A stretch of 7,607 nt of DNA from Cytophagales bacterium (GCA_003537495.1 DPSB01000293.1:1-7607), one strand, 5' to 3'. Counted from the first letter of the stretch, positions 1 through 5,767 are shown. The notes: generated by a model not told the origin, from the letters alone. Program-made: numbers and translations.

Positions 1-504
1 AGGGCCGGTGATAAATCGGCCCTGTTCTATTTGTATGATCATTATTCAGCGGCCCTTTACGGGATTATTTTTCGCATTGTAAAACGCGAAGAGTGGGCTG
101 AAGAAGTTTTACAGGATGCGTTTCTAAAAATTTGGGATCGCATAGATGCCTACGATGAAAGTAAAGGCCGTTTGTTCACCTGGATGCTGAACCTAACCCG
201 CAACCTGGCCATTGATAAAACCCGATCGAAAGAAATTACCATCGCCCGAAAAACCGATGACCTTGACGAGTTCGTAAATACAATCGATAAGCAGGAACAG
301 ACTGAAATGGCAGTGTCTCAAATAGGGTTATTACCGGTATTGAACGAGTTGCCACCTGAACAAAAGTTTATTGTAGAACAATTGTACCTGAAAGGTTATA
401 CGCAATCGGAGGTAGCCGATGAATTTGGTATTCCATTGGGAACCGTAAAAACCCGTTTACGATCGGCCATGAGTACGTTACGCATTTTGTTAAAAGTAGA
501 ATGA
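1..504 (+). CDS. ECF-type RNA polymerase sigma factor (5' partial)
   Basis: A sigma-70 family extracytoplasmic function factor that directs core RNA polymerase to a small stress or envelope regulon. The reading frame is open to the first base, so the true start lies outside the window. The in-frame TTG at 31 is not a credible start, because the ten codons before it (ending SALFY) match the usual start of sigma region 2. Counting from base 1, region 2 spans about residues 8-75, with the core-binding stretch AEEVLQDAFLKIWDRI and the promoter-melting part GRLFTWMLNLTRNLAID. Region 4 spans about 112-165, with the helix-turn-helix YTQSEVADEFGIPLGTVKTR that reads the -35 element. There is no region 3, as expected for ECF factors. 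Its stop overlaps the next gene's start (ATGA), so the two are translationally coupled, and the neighbour is its likely inhibitor. The family assignment is firm; the target promoters are unknown. Confidence 0.95.
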   Translation, partial: RAGDKSALFYLYDHYSAALYGIIFRIVKREEWAEEVLQDAFLKIWDRIDAYDESKGRLFTWMLNLTRNLAIDKTRSKEITIARKTDDLDEFVNTIDKQEQTEMAVSQIGLLPVLNELPPEQKFIVEQLYLKGYTQSEVADEFGIPLGTVKTRLRSAMSTLRILLKVE

Positions 505-1277
505 ATGTAGAGGCTTACACAGCGACAGGTATTTTAGAAGCCTACATACTGGGCGAACTTACGGTACGTGAGCAGGAGCACGTGGCGTTCCAGCTTCAGC
601 ATTATCCGGCTTTGCGCGATGAACTTGTTCGTGTTGAAAAAACAATGGAGCAACTTGCGCTTCAGGCAGCGGTTAAACCTAAGGCTCATATAAAAGATAA
701 TATTCTGCAATCAGTTGGCAAACGGATTAAATCGCAACCAACAAATGCAAGCAATTTCTGGGTATGGTTGGCAGCAGCTTCTGTTATTCTGGCTTGTGGT
801 TTCGCGTACGTGGCCTACAATTATTATGTACAGTGGAGTTCTACTTCACAACAATTGGCAGAGATAGAATTACGAAATCAACAGATCGCTCAAAATCTTA
901 ACACCGTAAATCTGGAGCTATCAAAAATTCAGGATGAAATTAATGTTGTAGAAAATCCGGCATATTCACGAGTTATTCTTACAGGAACGAATCAGGTACC
1001 CGATGCTAAAGCAACTGTGTTTTGGAATGCATCAACTCAGGAAGTTTACCTGCGTGTTCAGCATTTACAAGCACTTTCAACCGAAAACCAGTTTCAGTTA
1101 TGGGCTCTTATTGATGGTAAGCCGGTTGATCTTGGCATTTTTGATTCAAAAAATGGCTTAATAAAGATGAAACCTACATCGCGTGCCGATGCCTTTGCGG
1201 TTACCATCGAAGCCCGGGGCGGATCACCAGTCCCTTCGCTCCAAACCTTGCAGGCTATGGGCAGCACTAAAGGCTAG
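501..1277 (+). CDS. Membrane anti-sigma factor, RskA family
   Basis: Likely inhibitor of the sigma factor encoded immediately upstream; it would hold that factor at the inner membrane until an envelope signal releases it. The 258 residues read as: a cytoplasmic anti-sigma domain (about 1-75, starting with the ILEAYILGEL helix), one transmembrane helix (about 86-108, FWVWLAAASVILACGFAYVA), a periplasmic coiled coil (about 115-152, rich in Q, L and E), and a C-terminal RskA-type domain (about 153-254). That last domain carries the family signatures FQLWALIDGKPVDLGIF and FAVTIEARGGSPVPS. The zinc-binding HxxxCxxC motif of ZAS anti-sigma factors is absent: the corresponding stretch has His27 but no Cys, and the only Cys is inside the membrane helix. 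Activation by thiol oxidation is therefore unlikely, and regulated proteolysis, as for RskA, is the better guess. The ATG overlaps the sigma stop by four bases. Confidence 0.92.
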   Translation: MNVEAYTATGILEAYILGELTVREQEHVAFQLQHYPALRDELVRVEKTMEQLALQAAVKPKAHIKDNILQSVGKRIKSQPTNASNFWVWLAAASVILACGFAYVAYNYYVQWSSTSQQLAEIELRNQQIAQNLNTVNLELSKIQDEINVVENPAYSRVILTGTNQVPDAKATVFWNASTQEVYLRVQHLQALSTENQFQLWALIDGKPVDLGIFDSKNGLIKMKPTSRADAFAVTIEARGGSPVPSLQTLQAMGSTKG

Positions 1278-1321
1278 TTGACTTTTCGTATTGCCTGTTT
1301 ACCGACAACCCGGATGGGATC

Positions 1322-1351
1322 TTGTATTTCAAGTTTATTTTCGTATGTTTA
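1322..1351 (+). promoter_or_regulatory. Candidate Bacteroidota-type promoter for the small-protein genes
   Basis: A TTG at 1322-1324 and TATGTTTA at 1344-1351 resemble the -33 (TTTG) and -7 (TAnnTTTG) boxes of this phylum, 19 bases apart, with one mismatch in the -7 box. A transcript would start about 20 bases before the ATG at 1379. The surrounding 100 bases are AT-rich and hold no convincing gene. This is pattern matching only. Confidence 0.35.
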
Positions 1352-1378
1352 TGTTAAATTGATTAAAATCAGTTAGTT

Positions 1379-1495
1379 ATGAAATTAAAAGTAACCCCTG
1401 CAAAAGTTTACTACAACAAGCCCAGAGTATTAATGGTATTGGTTGCAGTTTGCTTTACTGTCTACTTTATTGCGAGATTTATTGTCGAATCCTAA
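1379..1495 (+). CDS. Single-helix membrane microprotein (38 aa)
   Basis: Not a family I recognise. The 38-residue frame starts with ATG at 1379 and ends with TAA at 1493-1495. It has a basic, tyrosine-containing N-terminus (KVTPAKVYYNKPR, residues 4-16), then one clear hydrophobic helix (about 17-36, VLMVLVAVCFTVYFIARFIV), and ends in a short polar ES tail. The positive-inside rule predicts the N-terminus in the cytoplasm. The frame follows a promoter-like AT-rich leader. The next microprotein lies in the same frame, beyond the TAA, and shares K-x-Y-Y-x-x-x-R before its helix (K9, Y11, Y12, R16 here), suggesting a tandem duplicate. Competing frames over this stretch, on either strand, give no sensible protein. 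Coding status is inferred from composition and the paired layout, not from homology. Confidence 0.6.
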   Translation: MKLKVTPAKVYYNKPRVLMVLVAVCFTVYFIARFIVES

Positions 1496-1531
1496 AAGGC
1501 TTTGACTACCCATCGCAAAAAGAAGAGCATT

Positions 1532-1639
1532 ATGCCCGTGAAGGGTTATTACGAACGTGCCCGCATGTTCGGATACATTGCGTTGTTGGTAGGATTGTCC
1601 GTTGTAGCCTACTATCTGTATCAATACTTTACTTCCTGA
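1532..1639 (+). CDS. Single-helix membrane microprotein (35 aa)
   Basis: Not a family I recognise. From ATG at 1532 to TGA at 1637-1639 it encodes 35 residues: a basic start (MPVKGYYERAR), a hydrophobic helix (about 12-30, beginning MFGYIALLVGLSVVAYY) and an aromatic tail YQYFTS. AGAAGAG, six bases or so upstream of the ATG, is a purine-rich possible ribosome site and favours this start. The frame is open back to the TAA at 1493, so a TTG at 1502 would add a very basic ten-residue extension (TTHRKKKSI after the start); I prefer the ATG. K4, Y6, Y7 and R11 line up with K9, Y11, Y12 and R16 of the preceding microprotein. Together they could be small regulators or subunits of an envelope complex, but nothing here identifies the partner. 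Confidence 0.6.
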   Translation: MPVKGYYERARMFGYIALLVGLSVVAYYLYQYFTS

Positions 1640-1673
1640 AATAACTTTCCAATAGCAGCGTTCTTAAGCTGCT

Positions 1674-2042
1674 ATGCAAAAAAAAATAATCTGGACTTTC
1701 ATCAGTCTGTTGGCTGTTATTGTGCCTCGGTTATCCCATGCGCAAACCACGCTTGGCGATAAAGCCCCTGAAGACATTCAGGTACACTCCAAAAAACTAA
1801 AGCCTACTCATCAGCAAACCAAAAGGCAAAAAATTTTGCTGAAAAAAGCGAAGGTAAAACACACCGCTCAGTACGAATTTTATGCGCGTGTGGAGAAAGC
1901 CGCAAAGGAAAAACAAAAGTTATTGAAAAAGTTGGCTGCACCGCAATATTCAAACCCGCTCTATTACGGTCATAAAAAAATGCCAAAGAAAAACCCACCT
2001 TATAAAATGAAGTATTGTAAAGAGTGTGGCATCCGGCACTAA
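1674..2042 (+). CDS. Secreted lysine-rich protein with C-terminal CxxC
   Basis: Unrecognised 122-residue exported protein. Residues 1-23 are a typical Sec signal peptide: QKK, then the hydrophobic core IIWTFISLLAVIV, with likely cleavage at SHA|Q between 23 and 24. The mature part is strikingly basic, with 23 lysines in 99 residues. They are concentrated at 40-62 and 76-86 in what look like amphipathic helices, then comes a Pro/Tyr/Lys-rich stretch (about 90-112). The end, YCKECGIRH, has a CxxC (C115, C118) and a terminal His. That pattern could bind a metal or act as a thiol pair, but it is not a haem CxxCH site. Low complexity and charge suggest binding to an anionic surface such as LPS, polysaccharide or nucleic acid. 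It follows the two microproteins by 34 bases and may share their transcript. Its last codons form part of a terminator hairpin. Confidence 0.75.
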   Translation: MQKKIIWTFISLLAVIVPRLSHAQTTLGDKAPEDIQVHSKKLKPTHQQTKRQKILLKKAKVKHTAQYEFYARVEKAAKEKQKLLKKLAAPQYSNPLYYGHKKMPKKNPPYKMKYCKECGIRH

Positions 2043-2050
2043 TTTTTTTT
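2023..2050 (+). terminator. Intrinsic terminator overlapping the end of the lysine-rich gene
   Basis: AGTGTGG (2023-2029), loop CAT, then CCGGCACT (2033-2040) folds into a stem of six Watson-Crick pairs plus one G-U pair with a single bulged G. It is followed by AA and eight Ts (2043-2050). The stem covers the last codons and the stop of the upstream gene. Stem plus immediate T-run is the classic rho-independent layout. Confidence 0.6.
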
Positions 2051-2069
2051 GAACTCAGATTTCTTCTCT

Positions 2070-2106
2070 AACGATAATTAGGTTCTTCACCAGCCTAATT
2101 ATCGTT
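2070..2106. repeat. Perfect 13-bp inverted repeat
   Basis: AACGATAATTAGG (2070-2082) is exactly matched by CCTAATTATCGTT (2094-2106). A T-G and a T-A pair could extend the stem inward, leaving a 7-base loop. The only downstream T-run (2120-2125) is 14 bases away, so it is a poor fit to a standard terminator. It could be a second, backup terminator, a dimeric-regulator operator for deoC, or part of a small RNA. Confidence 0.75.
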
Positions 2107-2174
2107 TGTTGAGAATCATTTTTTATTCCTGCTTTAAATACTTCATTCGTTTAAATAATCTGATTCCGATGAAC

Positions 2175-2182
2175 TAATTTCG
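2175..2182 (+). promoter_or_regulatory. Weak candidate -7 box before deoC
   Basis: TAATTTCG differs at one position from the phylum's TAnnTTTG box and lies 24 bases before the deoC start. No TTG at the right distance upstream was found, so this is only a hint. Confidence 0.2.
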
Positions 2183-2206
2183 TTGCCAGTTTAAACATCA
2201 GCAACG

Positions 2207-2863
2207 TTGAATCTGGCCCACCACATTGAGCATACAAACTTAAGTCCCACGCTTACCATAAGTGCAATAGATCAATTGGTGGATGAGGCTCGCGAGTTTG
2301 GCTTTCTTGGTGTTTGCGTTCCGCCTTTTTGGGTGAAACGAGCACAGCGTGAAATCAGCAGTGATAAAATTCTGCTGGTAACTGTAGCCGGTTTTCCACT
2401 TGGTTATAGTATGACCGAAACGAAGTTGGATGAAATCAAACGCGCTATTGATAACGGTGCCGATGAGATTGACGTAGTCTGGAACATTAGTTCGTTTAAA
2501 GCAGGTTTGCCCTGGACTAAAATAGAAATAGCCAAGTGTGCAAAGTTGACGCACGATAATCAGAAGCTCTTAAAAGTAATCATTGAAACTGCCTACTTAT
2601 CTGATGCCGAGATAGCCGAAGCAAGTAAACTTTGTGCCGATGCTGGTGCAGATTTTGTAAAAACATCTACTGGCTTTGCACCTGCAGGAGCCACAGTAGC
2701 GCATGTAAAGATTATGCGACAATCAGTGCCGACTTCAGTAGGCATAAAAGCGAGCGGTGGAATTAAAACATACGAACAAGCCATTCAATTAATAGAAGCC
2801 GGTGCCAATCGACTTGGCACTTCATCTGGAAAAACTATTGTTACCCAAAACCTAAACCCATAA
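2207..2863 (+). CDS. deoC: Deoxyribose-phosphate aldolase
   Basis: Class I aldolase that splits 2-deoxy-D-ribose 5-phosphate into acetaldehyde and glyceraldehyde 3-phosphate, the last step in using the sugar of deoxynucleosides. Cytoplasmic TIM barrel of 218 residues, the usual length for the short bacterial form. The catalytic set is complete: D89 in DEIDVVWN, Schiff-base K152 in DFVKTSTGF, and K181 in GIKASGG (equivalent to D102, K167 and K201 of the E. coli enzyme). The phosphate-binding end GANRLGTSSG is at 199-208. The start is TTG at 2207: an in-frame stop lies at 2192-2194, no ATG occurs before residue 69, and the N-terminus MNLAHHIEHTNLSP matches the family's usual opening. The stop overlaps the next start as TAATG, so the two genes are co-translated. 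Confidence 0.95.
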   Translation: MNLAHHIEHTNLSPTLTISAIDQLVDEAREFGFLGVCVPPFWVKRAQREISSDKILLVTVAGFPLGYSMTETKLDEIKRAIDNGADEIDVVWNISSFKAGLPWTKIEIAKCAKLTHDNQKLLKVIIETAYLSDAEIAEASKLCADAGADFVKTSTGFAPAGATVAHVKIMRQSVPTSVGIKASGGIKTYEQAIQLIEAGANRLGTSSGKTIVTQNLNP

Positions 2864-4485
2864 TGAACGACCTTTTATCAAATCTTTTTCCGCAGGCCAA
2901 TCAGGTGCCTGCTGATGTGGCATTGCCCGCTAACCTGGAGCAACGCGAATATTTATTAGATGGTAAGTTAGTTACCTGGCAAGGTGATATGAGCCCGGTG
3001 TTAAGTCCGGTGTGTTTAAAACAACCCGATGGAACTATCAAACAACAAGTAATTGGAAGCACACCTTTGCTCACATCGAAAGAAGCGTTGACTGCATTAG
3101 ACTCAGCCGTAAAAGCATACGATCAGGGCCATGGTGTGTGGCCTACCATGTCGGTGGCTGAGCGCATCGAACATGTGGAAAAATTTCTGGTGAAGATGCG
3201 CGAACAACGACAAGCCATTGTAAACCTGTTAATGTGGGAAATCGGTAAAACACAAAAAGATTCTGAAAAAGAATTTGATCGCACCTGCGATTACATTGTA
3301 GATACTATCAACTCATTGAAAGAACTCGACCGTAAGTCATCGGGCTTTGTTTACGAGCAGGGTATTATGGCACAAATCAGGCGAGTGCCATTGGGAGTTG
3401 CCTTGTGCATGGGGCCTTACAACTATCCGCTCAACGAAACATTCAGCACATTATTTCCTGCTTTGATTATGGGTAATACGGTGGTGTTTAAACCCGCCAA
3501 GTATGGTGTGCTGTTAATCCGTCCATTACTCGAAGCTTTTCGCACGTGTTTTCCAACTGGTGTAATTAATGTGATTTATGGGCGTGGCCGCGAAACAGTA
3601 GGGGCATTAATGGAAACCGGTAAAGTAGATGTGTTTGCATTTATCGGAACCAACAAGGGCGCGAACGAATTAAAAAAGCTTCATCCAAAGCCACATCGCC
3701 TAAAAGCAATTTTAGGTTTGGATGCAAAAAATCCAGCCATCGTATTGCCCGATGCGGATATCAACAATGCTGTGACTGAATGTTTGCTAGGCTCGTTATC
3801 ATTTAATGGTCAGCGCTGTACCGCTTTAAAAATTTTATATGTTCACAAAAGCATTGTCGATGAGTTTATCAAAAAGTTATCGGCTGAAATTTCAAAACTG
3901 AAGCCCGGTATGCCGTGGGATTCAGGGGTTGGCCTTACGCCATTACCCGAACCCGGCAAAACCGAATACTTAACCAAGTTGGTGGAGGATGCAAAACAAC
4001 ACGGTGCGGCAGTTATCAATCCAGATGGTGGTACCGTTTCAGAAACGTTTTTCTATCCGGCTTTGCTGTATCCGGTTAATAATAAAATGCGAGTGTATTA
4101 CGAAGAGCAGTTTGGTCCTGTGGTGCCGGTAGTTCCTTTTGAGAATGAAGAGGAGGCAATCGATTATGTGCTTAACTCAAACTTCGGACAGCAGGTGAGT
4201 ATTTTTGGCAACGACTCCAAACAAGTAGCGCGGTTGATTGATGCGTTCTCCAGTCAGGTGGGCCGTATTAACCTGAATGTGCAATGCCAACGCGGACCGG
4301 ATAATTTTCCATTCAACGGAAGAAAAGATTCGGCAGAAGGAACCTTATCGGTAGGCGATGCGCTGCGGGTGTTCTCCATTCGTACATTGGTAGCTACAAA
4401 GGCAAGTGATAGCAATAAAAAAATCATCAGCCAGATTATTCAAAACCGTGAGTCAGTGTTTTTGAGTACGGATTATGTTTTTTGA
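2863..4485 (+). CDS. gapN: GAPN-like NADP-dependent glyceraldehyde-3-phosphate dehydrogenase (aldehyde dehydrogenase family)
   Basis: Predicted to oxidise glyceraldehyde 3-phosphate irreversibly to 3-phosphoglycerate with NADP, bypassing the ATP-yielding glycolytic step and making NADPH. The 540-residue protein has the full aldehyde dehydrogenase fold. Visible sites are the oxyanion Asn N187 in GPYNYP, cofactor-binding K210 in FKPAK, nucleophile C319 in FNGQRCTALK, and E415 in EEQFGPV. The C-terminal stretch QCQRGPDNFPFNG (474-486) closely follows GAPN enzymes, including plant ones, and supports this substrate over a simple aldehyde. Odd point: the ELGGKN motif that supplies the general base is GLDAKN (285-290), with Gly in place of Glu. 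The protein is longer than typical GAPN, about 475-500 residues, through an N-terminal extension and a 25-30 residue tail. Its fused start with deoC suggests that it consumes deoC's product. An acetaldehyde dehydrogenase is the main alternative. Confidence 0.82.
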   Translation: MNDLLSNLFPQANQVPADVALPANLEQREYLLDGKLVTWQGDMSPVLSPVCLKQPDGTIKQQVIGSTPLLTSKEALTALDSAVKAYDQGHGVWPTMSVAERIEHVEKFLVKMREQRQAIVNLLMWEIGKTQKDSEKEFDRTCDYIVDTINSLKELDRKSSGFVYEQGIMAQIRRVPLGVALCMGPYNYPLNETFSTLFPALIMGNTVVFKPAKYGVLLIRPLLEAFRTCFPTGVINVIYGRGRETVGALMETGKVDVFAFIGTNKGANELKKLHPKPHRLKAILGLDAKNPAIVLPDADINNAVTECLLGSLSFNGQRCTALKILYVHKSIVDEFIKKLSAEISKLKPGMPWDSGVGLTPLPEPGKTEYLTKLVEDAKQHGAAVINPDGGTVSETFFYPALLYPVNNKMRVYYEEQFGPVVPVVPFENEEEAIDYVLNSNFGQQVSIFGNDSKQVARLIDAFSSQVGRINLNVQCQRGPDNFPFNGRKDSAEGTLSVGDALRVFSIRTLVATKASDSNKKIISQIIQNRESVFLSTDYVF

Positions 4486-4486
4486 A

Positions 4487-4510
4487 AGCAGAGTCGGATT
4501 CATTTCTGCT
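4487..4510 (+). terminator. Weak hairpin after the dehydrogenase gene
   Basis: AGCAGA (4487-4492) pairs with TCTGCT (4505-4510), with one G-T pair inside, around a 10-base loop. It begins one base after the stop codon. The following AATCTCTTTA is not a proper T-run, so termination is only a possibility. Confidence 0.3.
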
Positions 4511-4532
4511 AATCTCTTTATGGGAAAAGTTG

Positions 4533-4550
4533 TATATTGAATAACTTTTG
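4533..4550 (+). promoter_or_regulatory. Candidate promoter region for the Fic module
   Basis: TATATTGA (4533-4540) and TAACTTTTG (4542-4550) both resemble the -7 box TAnnTTTG in the 75-base gap before the antitoxin. Either would give a leader of only a few to about 15 bases. No matching -33 element is clear. Confidence 0.25.
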
Positions 4551-4560
4551 GTAGAAAAAT

Positions 4561-4782
4561 ATGTATAAGGTCATAGACATAGACCGCGATAATCTTACCC
4601 TGATGGGTGTGCAATTTTCGGATCTTAAAACATTGGAAAGCACGGCAAACGCTATCGGCACTAACATGTTTGAAGGTTTTGAGCCAACCCCTAAAGGTGT
4701 AACCCTCATCAGAGATTACGTAACCGGAAAAATTACTTTTGCCGAGTTTATCAAATTGGCAAAAGAGAAAGCTTATGTCTGA
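4561..4782 (+). CDS. VbhA-like antitoxin of a Fic toxin
   Basis: A 73-residue protein that should bind the Fic protein encoded next and keep it from modifying targets. The family's inhibitory motif, [S/T]xxxE[G/N], is present as TNMFEG (T34, E38, G39). In this family the Glu pairs with the second Arg of the Fic motif and blocks productive ATP binding. After the motif comes the usual EPTP turn and a short helical hairpin (GVTLIRDYVTGKITFAEFIK, 46-65), as in VbhA-domain proteins. The N-terminal 25 residues (IDIDRDNLTLMGVQF) are less typical and may form a small strand. It lies before the toxin gene and overlaps it by eight bases, so antitoxin is made first and the two are coupled. The assignment rests on motif plus position. 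Confidence 0.82.
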   Translation: MYKVIDIDRDNLTLMGVQFSDLKTLESTANAIGTNMFEGFEPTPKGVTLIRDYVTGKITFAEFIKLAKEKAYV

Positions 4783-5386
4783 TGCTTACAAATTTTTAGA
4801 CCCCGATTATACTTACACTGATCCCAAAACGGGGGTACTTCGTAATTTAGCTAACATTGAAGACGAGGAAGTTTTGCTTTTTGCTGAAAGCGGTGCGGTA
4901 ACAAAACGAGTACAAGAGCTTTACGAAAATCCTATAAAAATCAAAGGCACAACAAGTTTGTTTGTAATTCACAAGCACTTGTTTCAGGATGTTTATGCTT
5001 GGGCAGGCACAAGACGAGTTGTTGAAATTGGCAAAGCAGGTAAACAGTTTTTTCCGACAAGCCATTTTGAAAATGCTTTACGCTACATCGATACATTGAT
5101 TTTGGAATACAAAGGTATTCGCAAAACGGACAAACAAGCATTAGCACAGAAATTAGCTGAGATTCTGGATCATGTGAATTATCTACACCCTTTCAGAGAA
5201 GGCAACGGACGATCCCAACGCGAGTTTATTCGGTTACTCGCATGGGAGAAAGGATTAATACTAAACCTGAACCCGCCTGACAATGTATTTGTTTATGAGC
5301 GCTACATGCAAGGAACGATAAACAGCGATGTAGAAATATTAACGAGTTTAATTTTGGAACTTATTGTAGAGCAATCAGGAGGATAG
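4775..5386 (+). CDS. Fic-domain AMP-transferase (toxin, class I)
   Basis: Transfers AMP from ATP to hydroxyl groups of target proteins; class I relatives such as VbhT act on DNA gyrase and topoisomerase IV. The 203-residue form is essentially one Fic domain. The active-site motif is complete and canonical, HPFREGNGRSQR at 138-149, with catalytic H138, metal-binding E142 and anion-hole R146/R149. The target-docking flap is probably around 88-98 (KAGKQFFPTSH). The N-terminal helices (ESGAVTKRVQEL, then IHKHLFQDVYAWAGTRR) are typical. I chose ATG 4775 over an earlier TTG at 4739: the ATG follows a purine-rich AAAAGAGAAAG stretch, and the added 12 residues would only duplicate antitoxin coding in another frame. 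The inhibitory motif is absent from this protein and supplied by the preceding gene, as in class I. The cellular target is unknown. Confidence 0.93.
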   Translation: MSDAYKFLDPDYTYTDPKTGVLRNLANIEDEEVLLFAESGAVTKRVQELYENPIKIKGTTSLFVIHKHLFQDVYAWAGTRRVVEIGKAGKQFFPTSHFENALRYIDTLILEYKGIRKTDKQALAQKLAEILDHVNYLHPFREGNGRSQREFIRLLAWEKGLILNLNPPDNVFVYERYMQGTINSDVEILTSLILELIVEQSGG

Positions 5387-5447
5387 TGGAAGTTGGTAAT
5401 AAAGTTTATAAAATCACATTATTAGAACGGATGAGAAATTCAAAATC

Positions 5448-5681
5448 ATGGATTGGTTCCGAATAATTGCTACAATCGTTCTACTTGGCTGGGGTGTGTT
5501 CGCGCTAGTCTCTGGAATTAGGAACGATGGGAAGTCTAGATTTTTAATCATTGGAATTGACCATATGTTTGACAACAAGAAATATGAACCGACATTTATA
5601 AGAATTAAGAATATTGTCTTAGGTCTGTTGAGTATTATGCTCAGTGTCGGAATCCTGTTAGACCTACTAAAAAATGATTGA
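5448..5681 (+). CDS. Unrecognised small membrane protein, two helices
   Basis: A 77-residue protein of no family I recognise. It has two hydrophobic helices, about 5-24 (RIIATIVLLGWGVFALVSGI) and about 54-73 (KNIVLGLLSIMLSVGILLDL), joined by a polar loop of roughly 30 residues with a central GIDHMFDNKKYEPTF stretch. There is no signal peptide cleavage site. It starts with ATG at 5448, 61 bases after the Fic stop on the same strand, and precedes a possible terminator, so it may be the third gene of the Fic transcript. Its AT-rich codons resemble the Fic genes more than the deoC/gapN pair. It could be a membrane accessory of the Fic module or just a passenger gene. An opposite-strand reading frame covers the same bases but gives no plausible protein. 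Confidence 0.6.
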   Translation: MDWFRIIATIVLLGWGVFALVSGIRNDGKSRFLIIGIDHMFDNKKYEPTFIRIKNIVLGLLSIMLSVGILLDLLKND

Positions 5682-5728
5682 CAAATAAACTGCGTTGACA
5701 CAAAGCGATTAGTCATTGGTCTTTTTTT
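5673..5728 (+). terminator. Possible terminator after the small membrane gene
   Basis: AATGATTGA (5673-5681) can pair with TTAGTCATT (5709-5717), seven Watson-Crick and two G-U pairs, followed four bases later by seven Ts (5722-5728). The loop is long (27 bases), so the stem is not strong; the T-run is the better part of the evidence. Confidence 0.4.
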
Positions 5729-5747
5729 GTTTACTTTCATGTAAGTC

Positions 5748-5767
5748 AAGGCCAGCTTATCGGCCTT
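5748..5767. repeat. Small inverted repeat upstream of acylphosphatase
   Basis: AAGGCC (5748-5753) and GGCCTT (5762-5767) form a perfect 6-bp stem with an 8-base loop. No T-run follows on either strand. It lies 48 bases before the acylphosphatase start; its role is unknown, and a match of this size can occur by chance. Confidence 0.35.

Noticed and set aside
1..23. Perfect 7-bp inverted repeat AGGGCCG / CGGCCCT at the left edge
   Set aside because: It lies wholly inside the sigma factor coding sequence, and its bases are explained by Ala, Gly and Ser codons.
1314..1376. 20-codon frame starting ATG in the gap after the anti-sigma gene
   Set aside because: Very short, overlaps the likely promoter, and has no feature suggesting a protein.
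1450..1644. 64-codon plus-strand frame, and a minus-strand one at 1430-1624, across the microprotein region
   Set aside because: Cys/Arg/His-rich, irregular translations typical of out-of-frame reading; the two microprotein frames explain the region better.
4739..4774. Longer N-terminus for the Fic protein from a TTG
   Set aside because: It would run 36 bases deeper into the antitoxin gene; the ATG at 4775 has a purine-rich leader and gives a normal Fic start.
5414..5749. 111-codon minus-strand frame opposite the small membrane gene
   Set aside because: It is antisense to the plus-strand frame, runs across the T-run and hairpin region, and its translation shows no domain or ordered membrane layout.
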